From positions 1-64,000 of the forward strand of contig NZ_KB903663.1 in the NCBI RefSeq assembly GCF_000379725.1: a DNA stretch of 64,000 bases, in the 5' to 3' direction. Numbering within the stretch: the first letter of the stretch is position 1; each line of letters starts with the position of its first letter. Source of the stretch: Cytophaga aurantiaca DSM 3654. GTDB taxonomy: Bacteria; Bacteroidota; Bacteroidia; Cytophagales; Cytophagaceae. Below are positions 43,674 to 52,192 of the stretch, one piece after another. The translations under genes were made by a program, and so were the position numbers. The notes under the pieces were generated by a model, which was not told the DNA's origin, ran no database searches, and saw only the letters and a list, made by a program, of their open reading frames with translations.

Positions 43674-44117
43674 TTACAGTTGAATAACTTTTGGTTGTTG
43701 TGCTTCGTGTGGGTGTTGAGTTCCTTCAAACACGTGTAAGTGTCTGAATAATTCTCTACCGATACGATTTTTAGGCAACATACCTTTAACAGCTCTTTCA
43801 AGAACTTTTTCAGGATATTTTGCTAATGTTTCTTTTGGTGTCTGAAAACGTTGACCCCCTGGATGACCAGTATGTGATGTATATACTTTGTCATTCATTT
43901 TATTGCCTGTCAAACGAATTTTCTCAGCGTTGATGATGATGACATTGTCACCACAGTCTACGTGTGGAGTATAAGAAGGCTTATTCTTTCCTCTTAAAAT
44001 CATTGCAACCTGGCTGGCAAAACGACCTAGTGTTTTACCTTCTGCATCAACAATAACCCAGTTCTTCTGAACTGTAGCTTTGTTTGCAAATGTTGTTTTG
44101 TAGCTAATGCTATCCAT
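43674..44117 (-). CDS. rplM: Ribosomal protein uL13
   Basis: Early-assembling 50S protein. It has [44 protein letters not shown] and the [22 protein letters not shown] end. At 147 residues it is normal. It is the first gene of rplM-rpsI-rpsB-tsf, and a strong promoter match stands at 44164-44195, leaving a leader of about 40 bases. In E. coli this operon is feedback-controlled by uL13, but no such site is evident. Confidence 0.98.
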   Translation of the reverse strand: MDSISYKTTFANKATVQKNWVIVDAEGKTLGRFASQVAMILRGKNKPSYTPHVDCGDNVIIINAEKIRLTGNKMNDKVYTSHTGHPGGQRFQTPKETLAKYPEKVLERAVKGMLPKNRIGRELFRHLHVFEGTQHPHEAQQPKVIQL

Positions 44118-44163
44118 TTTCTTTAATCAATAAATAATTCGCCCTTCAATTCAAAAAGGGATA

Positions 44164-44194
44164 CAAAGATACCTGTTTATAAAATTAAATGCAA
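44164..44194 (-). promoter_or_regulatory. Promoter of the rplM operon
   Basis: On the minus strand TTTG (44195-44192), a 20-base spacer, then TATCTTTG (44171-44164). This fits exactly the Bacteroidetes housekeeping consensus (-33 TTG, -7 TAnnTTTG) reported for the primary sigma factor. A start near 44157 would give a ~40-base leader to rplM. Confidence 0.8.
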
Positions 44195-44210
44195 ACCTAG
44201 TTCAAAGAAA

Positions 44211-44933
44211 TCACGAAGAATACTCTTCTAATTTTTTTACCAGCACCTGAAAATCCTTCGGATAGGGTGCTTTTATGTCCAAAATTTGCTCATTAATATC
44301 TGTAAATATCAGAGAATTAGCGTGTAATGCAAATCTCTGTATAAGTGGCCGCTCCTCTGAATCTTTTTTCAAATTAAATTTTTTTCTTTTAATTTCTGAA
44401 AGATAAAGCGGTTTCCCTCCGTAGGTTTCGTCTCCCACAATTGGAGCACCCAGGTGAGAAAGGTGAATCCGGATCTGGTGCATTCTGCCCGTAATGGGTA
44501 AACAACGCACCAAAGTGGCCGCCTTAAATGCCTGAATCGTAAAGAAGATCGTTTCTGCTATTTTGCCTTTCCCCTTGTCTATTTTGACAATGCCTTTAGG
44601 TAATGCCAGAATTGGCAGGTAAACATCTACCCCATCCAGATCATGCGTGCCATTAACAACAGCATGGTATTCCTTTGTAACATTTCTCGATTCGAACTGC
44701 ATGGACAAGTGTCGGTATGCAGCAGGATTCTTAGCAACAGCTAATACGCCTGAAGTCTCTTTATCAATACGGTGGCACAACTGTGCATCCGGCCAATATT
44801 CCTTTGCGAGCCTGATAACACTGATCCCCTCTCCGGTACGTTCATCTAAAGAAGAAATAAAAGGCGGTTTATTAATAAAAAAGTAATCATCGTTTTCAAA
44901 AATGATCCATTCTTTAATATCAACCTTTTTCAT
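44211..44933 (-). CDS. RluA-family pseudouridine synthase
   Basis: 240 residues. The catalytic Asp is D57 in LCHRIDKETSGVL; other conserved parts are YHAVVNG, TGRMHQIRIHLSHLGAPIVGDETYGG in two pieces and FALHANSL. The missing N-terminal S4 domain and the length fit the RluA/RluC-like single-domain group that acts on 23S rRNA or tRNA; the exact target site cannot be told. Its start overlaps the PhoR-like kinase stop by 14 bases. Confidence 0.92.
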   Translation of the reverse strand: MKKVDIKEWIIFENDDYFFINKPPFISSLDERTGEGISVIRLAKEYWPDAQLCHRIDKETSGVLAVAKNPAAYRHLSMQFESRNVTKEYHAVVNGTHDLDGVDVYLPILALPKGIVKIDKGKGKIAETIFFTIQAFKAATLVRCLPITGRMHQIRIHLSHLGAPIVGDETYGGKPLYLSEIKRKKFNLKKDSEERPLIQRFALHANSLIFTDINEQILDIKAPYPKDFQVLVKKLEEYSS

Positions 44934-45972
44934 TTATTACTTTTCCTTTCTTTAACCGGAATTGAAATTCCGTCCCTTCATTAATTTTACTTGACACGGT
45001 GATTTTGGAATCATGTGCTTCAAGTATGTGCTTTACAATAGATAAACCAAGACCAGATCCGCCTTGATCTTTGGATCTGCTCTTTTCAACTCTATAAAAG
45101 CGTTCAAAAATACGATTTAAATGCGTCTCTTCTATACCCGGACCATCATCTTTTACAGATATTAAAACAGAATCGCCTTCAATAACATATGAAAAAATAA
45201 CTGTCCCGTTGTCTTTTCCATATTTAACAGCATTGACAATCAGATTGGTAACTACCTGTCCGATGCGCAATTTGTCGGCATATATATAACAGGACTTCGG
45301 AGCGTATTTATTGAATTTTAATCGTGTGCCTCGCTTTTCAGCCGCATCCTCTAATTGTTCAAAAATATCCTCTGTCAATTTCCGGATGTCGAAACTCTGG
45401 AAATGCATCTTGATCTCACCAATCTCCAATTGAGAAATGGTGATCAGATCTTCCACTAGAATATTTAATCCATCAAGGCTATACGCGGCTTTCTGGAGAA
45501 ATCGATCTCGTACCTTAATGTCATCCATGGCGCCTTCCATAAGCGTATGGACAAAGCCTTGTGCAGCAAATAAAGGAGTTTTTAATTCATGAGAAACATC
45601 CGCTAAAAATTCGCGTCGGAATGTTTCCAGTTTTTTTAATTCTTCAATTTCCCGTTGCTTTTGAACGGCAAAATCTGAAAGTTCCTTACGGATCCGGACA
45701 ATCGGATCCGTGGTATTAATATATTCGTTGTGTTCAGGATTGGGTTCCTTCTTTTTATATGGACGAAGTAAATTTGAAATATCATCCAGTTGTTTGTAAA
45801 GAGTCATGCTTAATAATATATAGCACGATCCGGTACTTGCAATAAAAAGAACCAGCAACAATATTTGCCAATGCTTAACAGCAGGTATTACTGAAAAGAA
45901 ATAGAGCAATAAAGATGTTACAAGTGTTACAAAAGCACCAATAAACAGTGCTACATTTCTAGGATGCGTCAT
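44920..45972 (-). CDS. PhoR-like membrane sensor histidine kinase
   Basis: 350 residues. Two membrane helices (about 8-28 and 35-58) with hardly any periplasmic loop, a linker helix, then H128 in FLADVSHELKTPLF. The ATP lid has NLIVNAVKYG, VKDDGPGIEE and GGSGLGLSIVKHILEAH. This is the PhoR/WalK-like topology in which stimuli are sensed through the membrane or partner proteins. It comes 13 bases after the OmpR-type regulator and overlaps the RluA gene. Phosphate sensing is not shown by the sequence; no pst genes are nearby. Confidence 0.9.
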   Translation of the reverse strand: MTHPRNVALFIGAFVTLVTSLLLYFFSVIPAVKHWQILLLVLFIASTGSCYILLSMTLYKQLDDISNLLRPYKKKEPNPEHNEYINTTDPIVRIRKELSDFAVQKQREIEELKKLETFRREFLADVSHELKTPLFAAQGFVHTLMEGAMDDIKVRDRFLQKAAYSLDGLNILVEDLITISQLEIGEIKMHFQSFDIRKLTEDIFEQLEDAAEKRGTRLKFNKYAPKSCYIYADKLRIGQVVTNLIVNAVKYGKDNGTVIFSYVIEGDSVLISVKDDGPGIEETHLNRIFERFYRVEKSRSKDQGGSGLGLSIVKHILEAHDSKITVSSKINEGTEFQFRLKKGKVINEKG

Positions 45973-45985
45973 TTAATTCTTGCAA

Positions 45986-46672
45986 TTATTCATCAATTGC
46001 AAATTTATACCCAATTCCTTTAATAGTTGTTATGTAGTCTTCACCAATTTTCTCTCTAATCTTACGAATATGAACATCTACCGTTCTGGGAACTACATAT
46101 ACATCCGTTCCCCAGATATTTTTCAGAAGTTCGTCTCTATTAAATACGGTGTTTGGACGGTTTGCTAAGAAGTATAATAATTCAAATTCTTTTTTAGGAA
46201 GAATAATTTTATTTGCTCCCTGCATTACGGTGTAGCTTGAACGATCAATAACCAGATCTTTGATAACAACACTTTCTTTTTCAGTGGTAGCTTTTGAGCC
46301 TCTTCTAAAAAATGCAGACACTCTGCTAATAAGTGCTCTTGGCTTTATAGGCTTGGTAATAAAATCATCTGCGCCTGCTTCAAATGCTGCTATCTCTGAA
46401 AATTCTTCTGAACGCGCTGTTAAAAATATCACATACGATTCTTTCAGTTTGGGTATTTCTCTGATTTTACGGCAAGCCTCTACTCCATCCATCTTTGGCA
46501 TCATGATATCCATTAAGATGAGCTGAGGAAGAAACTCTTTCGCTTCCTCAATGGCTTTAATTCCATTATTTGCCGTGCGAACGTCATAGCCTTCCTTAGT
46601 TAGATTATATTCGAGCAACTCGATTATATCCTGTTCATCATCTACAACTAAAATACGACTGTTCGCTTTCAT
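45986..46672 (-). CDS. OmpR/PhoB-family response regulator
   Basis: 228 residues. Receiver with D11-D12, phosphoacceptor D55 (LILMDIMMP) and Lys in FITKPIKP, then a winged-helix DNA-binding domain with KKEFELLYFLANRPNTVF and VVPRTVDVHIRKIREKIGEDYITTI in pieces. The HIRKIREKIG recognition helix is typical of the PhoB/WalR-like branch. It starts the operon with its cognate kinase 13 bases on, and lies 6 bases after a TlpA-like gene. Target genes are unknown. Confidence 0.94.
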   Translation of the reverse strand: MKANSRILVVDDEQDIIELLEYNLTKEGYDVRTANNGIKAIEEAKEFLPQLILMDIMMPKMDGVEACRKIREIPKLKESYVIFLTARSEEFSEIAAFEAGADDFITKPIKPRALISRVSAFFRRGSKATTEKESVVIKDLVIDRSSYTVMQGANKIILPKKEFELLYFLANRPNTVFNRDELLKNIWGTDVYVVPRTVDVHIRKIREKIGEDYITTIKGIGYKFAIDE

Positions 46673-46678
46673 TTTATA

Positions 46679-48022
46679 TTAAGGTTTATTTAATAATTCT
46701 GCCAATTTAGCTTTCAACTCTTCGCCGCGAAGATTTGTTGCTATTAAATTTCCTTCCTGGTCTATCAGGAATGTTGCCGGTATACCTTTTACATTATACA
46801 ACTTAGCTGCATCTGATTGCCAGCCTTTCAAATCAGACACGTGATTGGGCCATACCAAACCATCTTTTGCAATTGCGGCCAACCACTGATCTTTATTGTT
46901 ATCTAAAGAGACACTAAAAACAGTAAAGCCTTTATCCTTATATAAATTATATGCGGCAACTACGTTCGGATTTTCTCCTCTGCATGGTCCGCACCAGGAT
47001 GCCCAGAAATCAATCAGAACAACTTTTCCTTTCAATGAACTTAATGAAACCTTATTGCCATTGGCATCTGCTGATACTATATCCGGCACGGGCTCTCCAA
47101 TACCAGCCGCTCCTTTAGGCAATTTAGATTTAAGTTCTTTTGCTAATTCAGAGGAAGGATACTCGCTGATATATCTGTTGCATAAGCCCTTCGCATACTC
47201 CAGATCATTTTGAGAAAATAGAGGAATGATTGCAGCATAGAACACCTGCTTATTATCTGAGCCCGCCGGGCATGCTGCTAATAATTTTTCAGAAGCTGCT
47301 TTCCATGCATTCAGATCCTGCGGTACAAAATACTGAAAGTAGCTTTGTACTTTAGAATCCAGCATATCGCCTGCTGCATATTGTTTGTCGGTAAACTCTG
47401 CCGGAGTAAAAAGCGTTTCGGCTGTTTTACCTTCATACATGAACATTGAAATTACTTTCGTCATAAACGAGCCGGGGTATGCCGTTGAGATCCGAACCAT
47501 CTCTGCATTATAGGCCTTATTCAAGGAATCACTTTTGGCTCTTAACACAACCACATATTGATTGAACAATTCTTCGGTCATGCCCGGCATTTTTTGCAAA
47601 TCCTGAGCAGTTTTATTTAATGCCTCATTTTGTGCATTCTGAGTCTTATTTACTTTGCGATACAAGATATACGCATCGTTTTCTTTCGATTCAGTAATTG
47701 AAATACTGCGTTCAATATCTGGATTGCCAGTAATAAGAATGTTTTCATAACCTGCGATAATTGTAATAGCACTCACCTTATCGAAGCCTACTTTATAGAA
47801 ACCTGTCGGAATTACATCTTTATATTTAAATTCAAAAACACCTTCTTTATAGTGTGTTGAATCATATACAGATATTGTAGTACCTAAATATTTATACAAA
47901 TAAATTGTAGAGTAACCCGTTTTTATAAGTTTTCCTTTGATGCTGATTGGTTTTGCGTTTGCAACCAAGACCAAAAACAAAAAAGCAACTAACGAAATGG
48001 CAACTCTTTTAATGTATTTCAT
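46679..48022 (-). CDS. TlpA/ResA-like thiol-disulfide oxidoreductase with DUF4369-type N-domain
   Basis: Exported protein of 447 residues from the ATG at 48022 (signal YIKRVAISLVAFLFLVLVANA; the frame is open further to 48115 but lacks signal logic). The N-terminal beta domain (ISIKGKLIKTGYSTIYLYKY) has the form of DUF4369, and the C-terminal ~140 residues are a thioredoxin fold with the active site DFWASWCGPCRGENP. Such fused proteins are common in Bacteroidetes and handle disulfide exchange in the periplasm, often for cytochrome c or other exported proteins. It lies 6 bases before the response regulator. Confidence 0.9.
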   Translation of the reverse strand: MKYIKRVAISLVAFLFLVLVANAKPISIKGKLIKTGYSTIYLYKYLGTTISVYDSTHYKEGVFEFKYKDVIPTGFYKVGFDKVSAITIIAGYENILITGNPDIERSISITESKENDAYILYRKVNKTQNAQNEALNKTAQDLQKMPGMTEELFNQYVVVLRAKSDSLNKAYNAEMVRISTAYPGSFMTKVISMFMYEGKTAETLFTPAEFTDKQYAAGDMLDSKVQSYFQYFVPQDLNAWKAASEKLLAACPAGSDNKQVFYAAIIPLFSQNDLEYAKGLCNRYISEYPSSELAKELKSKLPKGAAGIGEPVPDIVSADANGNKVSLSSLKGKVVLIDFWASWCGPCRGENPNVVAAYNLYKDKGFTVFSVSLDNNKDQWLAAIAKDGLVWPNHVSDLKGWQSDAAKLYNVKGIPATFLIDQEGNLIATNLRGEELKAKLAELLNKP

Positions 48023-48133
48023 GCGTTTCAAATTTATATATAATTCAATAGAGATTACCCGTAAATTAAGAGAATTGGACAATAATAACAATTCCTTAAT
48101 TTGCGGGTAATGCAAATATAATCTAAAGGGTGA

Positions 48134-48943
48134 CTATTTTTTTGTAAAGACAATGGGATGCTTTAAGCCTGAGAAGCTTTTCAATTCAACTTCCACTTTA
48201 CCGACAAACATATCCGCTTCAATCTTAACCGGAATTTTATTTGCGTCATCAGACAACCACATACGAATAGAATTACCGCCATCAAACATTTCATTATCCG
48301 GCATTACTGGTTGAATTTTAATTGCATTAATAACCCCATGACTCGTCTTTACACGGTCCTTGCCAGCATACCGTACGGTAAAATCATATAATTTATCTTC
48401 AAAGAATGCTTTCATTGTGATGTTCGTACCAACAGCCATTTTAGAATAATCCAGTGTACGCAAATAATATGCGCCACTAACTATGTCCTGTAAGTTACTG
48501 GATATAACGTATGCAGCAGTAGACTTCTTCAGCTCCTTACCGCTTTCTCTAATCACATTTGCTTTTTTATTTGTATAATCAAACATAACCATTTCTTTTA
48601 AACGGTATGAATTTTCAACAATGTCGCGCATACTTCTTTGCGGTATATTGGTAGCCGTATCAATATAGCTGATCCATTGGTCGCGCACATGCATGGCAAG
48701 ATCGAAGGTACCTGTAGTTGATCCAATAACAGCAGTCTTATAGCAAACCTTATTGTTAATCAAATATAATGTCGGGTCCACTTCAATGCGTGCCTCACCG
48801 GCATTCACAAATCCATAATGTAATCTATATACCAATGCTTCCTTAGGGCCATAAGGCGACAACGCAGCTTCCGGCGCCTGCGATTGAAATGTAAAAGAGG
48901 CAATTGCAAGTACGATCAACGAAAGTATACCGAAACGTTTCAT
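48134..48943 (-). CDS. DUF3108 exported protein
   Basis: 270 residues from the ATG at 48943 (signal KRFGILSLIVLAIASFTF; the frame is open to 48991 without signal logic). The mature part has LVYRLHYGFVNAGEARIEVDP, VRDQWISYIDTATNIPQR and RMWLSDDANKIPVKIEADM, matching the DUF3108 beta-rich family found in many Gram-negatives. In some species such proteins go with lipid transport or envelope traits, but no role is set. It stands divergent from recA across a 351-base gap. Confidence 0.85.
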   Translation of the reverse strand: MKRFGILSLIVLAIASFTFQSQAPEAALSPYGPKEALVYRLHYGFVNAGEARIEVDPTLYLINNKVCYKTAVIGSTTGTFDLAMHVRDQWISYIDTATNIPQRSMRDIVENSYRLKEMVMFDYTNKKANVIRESGKELKKSTAAYVISSNLQDIVSGAYYLRTLDYSKMAVGTNITMKAFFEDKLYDFTVRYAGKDRVKTSHGVINAIKIQPVMPDNEMFDGGNSIRMWLSDDANKIPVKIEADMFVGKVEVELKSFSGLKHPIVFTKK

Positions 48944-49294
48944 AATGGGTATTAGATTTAAAGAATATAGTTGGCAGTATACAAAACACATACCATTTAT
49001 TATAATTTAATACATTTTTAGAACAATTCGTGTCATTTTAAATAAAAATCAACACAAAAAAGTGTTGATAAATGATTCGTTGAGGTGCCCATAAAAGTTT
49101 GTATCTTAGTAAGATAATAGAAAATTTTAAAATAAATACTAAAATAGTTAGTAAAAAGTTTGCTAATTATTTTAGTATTTATTAGGTTTGTATCGTCGGT
49201 TAAGTAATCGGCTTTATTAAAGGTTAACTGAAAGAGTAGAATATTTCATTTAACAGTTTCTAAAAACATCTTTAAAACTATTAAAATCATTGCC
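48944..49294. promoter_or_regulatory. Divergent DUF3108-recA control region with three inverted repeats
   Basis: 351 bases with no gene. Three symmetric elements: ATCAACAC/GTGTTGAT around six A (49048-49069); TATCTTA-G-TAAGATA, perfect (49102-49116); and a 21-base inverted repeat with one mismatch (49131-49151 with 49163-49183) that holds the -33 box in its loop and fills the spacer with its right arm. TTTGTATC occurs twice (49098-49105 and 49187-49194). This may be an operator of the recA promoter. No LexA-type CTGT/ACAG box is apparent. Confidence 0.55.
49160..49190 (+). promoter_or_regulatory. recA promoter
   Basis: TTG at 49160-49162, 20-base spacer, TAGGTTTG at 49183-49190: an exact match to the Bacteroidetes consensus. 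Predicted start near 49197, giving a leader of about 98 bases before recA. Confidence 0.75.
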
Positions 49295-50365
49295 ATGAGT
49301 AAAAATGCACCTAACCCAGTAAATGAAAAATTGAAAGCATTACAGCTTACAATTGACAAACTAGAAAAAACATACGGTAAAGGTACCGTAATGAAATTGA
49401 GTGATGAAGTAGTGATGGACGTTCCTGTCATTTCAACAGGCTCACTTGGTTTGGATATCGCTTTAGGAATTGGGGGATTACCTAAAGGAAGAATTGTAGA
49501 AATCTACGGGCCAGAATCTTCTGGTAAAACTACGCTATCAATGCATTGCATTGCTGAAGCTCAAAAAGCTGGCGGGATTGCTGCTTTTATCGATGCAGAA
49601 CATGCATTTGATAAAACATACGCAGAAAAATTAGGCATTGATACTACGAATCTATTGATCTCTCAACCAGACAATGGTGAGCAGGCATTAGAGATCGCAG
49701 AGCATTTGATCCGTTCTGGAGCCATTGACATCATTGTGATTGACTCTGTTGCAGCTCTTGTACCAAAGGCAGAAATCGAAGGCGAAATGGGTGATAGCAA
49801 AATGGGTTTACAAGCTCGTTTGATGTCTCAAGCATTGCGTAAATTAACCGGAGCAATTAACAAATCAGGATGTTGCTGCATTTTCATCAACCAGCTAAGA
49901 GAAAAAATTGGTGTAATGTTCGGTAACCCTGAAACAACTACAGGTGGTAACGCTTTGAAATTTTATGCTTCAGTACGTCTGGATATCCGTCGTATTGGGC
50001 AGATCAAAGAAAGTGCTGACAACATTACCGGTAACCGCACAAAGGTTAAAGTAGTTAAAAACAAAATGGCGCCTCCATTTAAAGTAATCGAATTTGATAT
50101 CATGTATGGTGAAGGGATTTCTAAAATTGGTGAAATCATTGACCTTGGTGTTGAACTAGGTATTATCAATAAGGCAGGTTCCTGGTTCTCTTACAACGGA
50201 ACAAAATTAGGGCAAGGCAGAGATGCAGTAAGGACTATATTCCTTGATAATCCGGATATGCAGGATGAGATTGAATTAAAGATCCGTCAGAAAGTACAAG
50301 TAAGCGGAACTCCCGCTGCCATGGAAGCGACGAAAGAAGAAGAGCTCGAAGAGGAAGAAGCATAA
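49295..50365 (+). CDS. recA: Recombinase RecA
   Basis: Strand exchange and SOS-type co-protease activity. 356 residues with Walker [10 protein letters not shown], the [14 protein letters not shown] region, [20 protein letters not shown] and [20 protein letters not shown]. The acidic tail LEEEEA at the end is typical. Start [10 protein letters not shown] at 49295; its long leader and symmetric upstream sequences hint at special regulation. A hairpin at 50405-50442 terminates it. Confidence 0.98.
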   Translation: MSKNAPNPVNEKLKALQLTIDKLEKTYGKGTVMKLSDEVVMDVPVISTGSLGLDIALGIGGLPKGRIVEIYGPESSGKTTLSMHCIAEAQKAGGIAAFIDAEHAFDKTYAEKLGIDTTNLLISQPDNGEQALEIAEHLIRSGAIDIIVIDSVAALVPKAEIEGEMGDSKMGLQARLMSQALRKLTGAINKSGCCCIFINQLREKIGVMFGNPETTTGGNALKFYASVRLDIRRIGQIKESADNITGNRTKVKVVKNKMAPPFKVIEFDIMYGEGISKIGEIIDLGVELGIINKAGSWFSYNGTKLGQGRDAVRTIFLDNPDMQDEIELKIRQKVQVSGTPAAMEATKEEELEEEEA

Positions 50366-50404
50366 TCTTCCCCTGCGAATTCTACCGCAGGAATTTCTCA
50401 TGGC

Positions 50405-50442
50405 AAAAGGCATCCAATCAGAAATGAACGGATGCCTTTTTT
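50405..50442 (+). terminator. recA terminator
   Basis: AAAAGGCATCC (50405-50415) pairs with GGATGCCTTTTT (50430-50441) and is followed by T-rich DNA, 40 bases past the recA stop. Confidence 0.88.
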
Positions 50443-50448
50443 GTTTGA

Positions 50449-50559
50449 CTGCATTATACTTTTCAGTTTAAATATATTTCACTAAGCTGGTGGCCAGAAA
50501 AGGCACAACAGCGAGTTGAGTCGTGGTTAGCTAAGAACGGAAAACGCCAACAGAAGTAA
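50449..50559 (+). pseudogene. Possible remnant of a coding region (36 codons, no start)
   Basis: Between the recA terminator and the lipoprotein gene a frame without ATG reads ...SLSWWPEKAQQRVESWLAKN and ends in KRQQK before TAA. The composition (Trp pair, alternating charged residues) looks like the C-terminus of a true protein rather than random AT-rich DNA. No family recognised. It could equally be chance. Confidence 0.2.
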
Positions 50560-50584
50560 AAATTTTTATCAGAATGCTAAAATA

Positions 50585-50602
50585 CACGACTCATTGGTCG
50601 TG
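50585..50602 (-). terminator. Weak hairpin after the lipoprotein gene
   Basis: CACGAC and GTCGTG around a TCATTG loop; on the minus strand the stem is followed by TATTTTAG. It lies 13 bases past the stop of the lipoprotein gene at 50615. Confidence 0.4.
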
Positions 50603-50614
50603 CTGCCAGCCCTA

Positions 50615-51019
50615 CTATTGCATTGCATTTGATTTTGCACAACCTAAGCCTTTCCAAAATTCTTTGGGATACTTCAATGTTATTTTATTCTTTGTTTCAT
50701 TGGAGAACGAAGGGTATTCATACTTAACATTTAATTCATATACCGAATCCATGCTTTTGTATTCAACGAACTGGAATAACGTCGCGTCTAATGAACCCAG
50801 ATACTGCAGCTCAGTCAGAGATGCCGGATATTTTCCATTTCTTAATTTGTGAAGTTCTATAGCACCTAGAGCCTTTTTGAACTCCTGGTCTGCAAACATT
50901 TGCTGCCCGGCTTTCATATTCGCATCCATTTCTTTTTTCATACTATCCGGAACGCAGGATGAAACAGTTACTATTAAACAAACAACGAAGAAAATCAGAA
51001 TGCTGCTACTTTTTTTCAT
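50615..51019 (-). CDS. Small lipoprotein, pseudopilin-like segment
   Basis: 134 residues. The N-terminus LIFFVVCLIVTVSSC is a lipoprotein signal with Cys at residue 22. The mature segment ALGAIELHKLRNGKYPASLTELQ resembles the helix-to-loop part of type II pseudopilins (I-x-x-Y/H ... G-x-Y-P-x-S-L-x-x-L), but no prepilin cleavage site exists, so this is a lipoprotein that only shares the pattern. The function is unknown. It stands alone, with a hairpin after it and a 66-base gap to the methyltransferase gene upstream. Confidence 0.7.
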   Translation of the reverse strand: MKKSSSILIFFVVCLIVTVSSCVPDSMKKEMDANMKAGQQMFADQEFKKALGAIELHKLRNGKYPASLTELQYLGSLDATLFQFVEYKSMDSVYELNVKYEYPSFSNETKNKITLKYPKEFWKGLGCAKSNAMQ

Positions 51020-51085
51020 GCAATTTAATTTACTCTAATGAAATATTATTGTGTTGTCATACCCATCAGACATTATAAGCTAAAG

Positions 51086-51721
51086 TTACTTATATAGCGT
51101 GCATTTCAAAATTCCTTTAAAAAATTCTTTAGTTTCTAAAACATAAAAGCCCTTTCCTCTCACAACCGTATCAATTGCTGGAAGTTTTTGAGTTTGAAGA
51201 TTGGTTGTCCATTTGAAAAATTTATACAACACCTTTACTCCTGCTTTTGTACTCCAGTGCATTAGACCCTTTTCAGGTATTGAAAAATCCGTTATATAAA
51301 GCAATCCATTGTTATTCAAATGTTGTTTAAACCGACCAACCAAGAAGGTTACATACATATCATCAAACAGATCTAAAAAATAATTGCAAACAATTATATC
51401 GTACTTTTCAAATGAAAAACATTCCGCACCTTCGTGAATAAAGATAATGCGATGTAATTCATTTGGAAGATTTGCTGCAATACGTTTTTGAGCAGACTCA
51501 ATCATCTTTACAGAAGCTTCAACATAGGTAACCTGTATCGTTTTATTTTCTTCTAATATTTTTTGAAGAAAATAACCCGTACCTCCTCCTAATATCAAGC
51601 ACGTAGCTTGATTCGAAAGATGCGATAAAAATGCAAGCTGACTTTTATTTATTTGATTGAACGAAAAAATACCTGCTATTGCATCGTAGATAGGCGCAAT
51701 GCGATCGTAACCTTTATTCAT
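51086..51721 (-). CDS. Class I SAM-dependent methyltransferase
   Basis: 211 residues. MNKGYDRIAPIYDAIAGIF is the start used by Ubi/Gcd14-like methyltransferases; motif I is CLILGGGTGYFL, motif II YVEASVKMIESAQKRI, and the centre is YDIIVCNYFLDLFDD. The C-terminal half has hydrophobic segments such as LMHWSTKAGVKVLYKFF. The substrate is unknown. It lies 44 bases after the DUF1801 gene on the same strand and may be linked with it. Confidence 0.82.
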   Translation of the reverse strand: MNKGYDRIAPIYDAIAGIFSFNQINKSQLAFLSHLSNQATCLILGGGTGYFLQKILEENKTIQVTYVEASVKMIESAQKRIAANLPNELHRIIFIHEGAECFSFEKYDIIVCNYFLDLFDDMYVTFLVGRFKQHLNNNGLLYITDFSIPEKGLMHWSTKAGVKVLYKFFKWTTNLQTQKLPAIDTVVRGKGFYVLETKEFFKGILKCTLYK

Positions 51722-51765
51722 TATTTGTTTGTTTCATCTTACCTGAATTAGAGTTCAACAATATA

Positions 51766-52131
51766 TTATTTTATTTTAATCTTACCTGAGATATACAGAT
51801 TAATAGCATCCTGCAAAATCTTTTCAAGCTTTTTAATCGGCAAATTCTTTTCTGCATCAAACAACATTATTTTCATACGCGAACGTTTCTCTTGTATAAG
51901 CTCCTCATACAGTAAATGTTTCCCTTCAACCATTCCAATATAAGGTTGCTTATATTTTTTATGTATCCATAAGTATGCAAACATTTTCCCCTTATAACAA
52001 AAAAATGGCATTCCATATTTTAGTGTAGTAGTTATATTGTTGTTCTGTGCAAGTATCACATTGCGCAATGCCAATAAGCAACTTTGAACAGGCTCTTCCT
52101 GTTGTAAATAAAAATTGTCGAGCTCTTTCAT
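51766..52131 (-). CDS. DUF1801 family protein
   Basis: 121 residues. LRNVILAQNNNITTTLKYGMPFFCYKGKMFAYLWIHKKY (in pieces) is the core of the DUF1801/YdhG fold, an alpha-beta domain of about 110-120 residues of unknown role, often seen beside DNA-binding or stress genes. MKELDNFYLQQEEP is the natural start; no signal is present. It lies 61 bases downstream of eutC on the same strand. Confidence 0.82.
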   Translation of the reverse strand: MKELDNFYLQQEEPVQSCLLALRNVILAQNNNITTTLKYGMPFFCYKGKMFAYLWIHKKYKQPYIGMVEGKHLLYEELIQEKRSRMKIMLFDAEKNLPIKKLEKILQDAINLYISGKIKIK

Positions 52132-52192
52132 AATACACGTCTTAGGTTTAATGTGATAGCCAATGCTGCAAAAAATATATCCTCTTAATACT

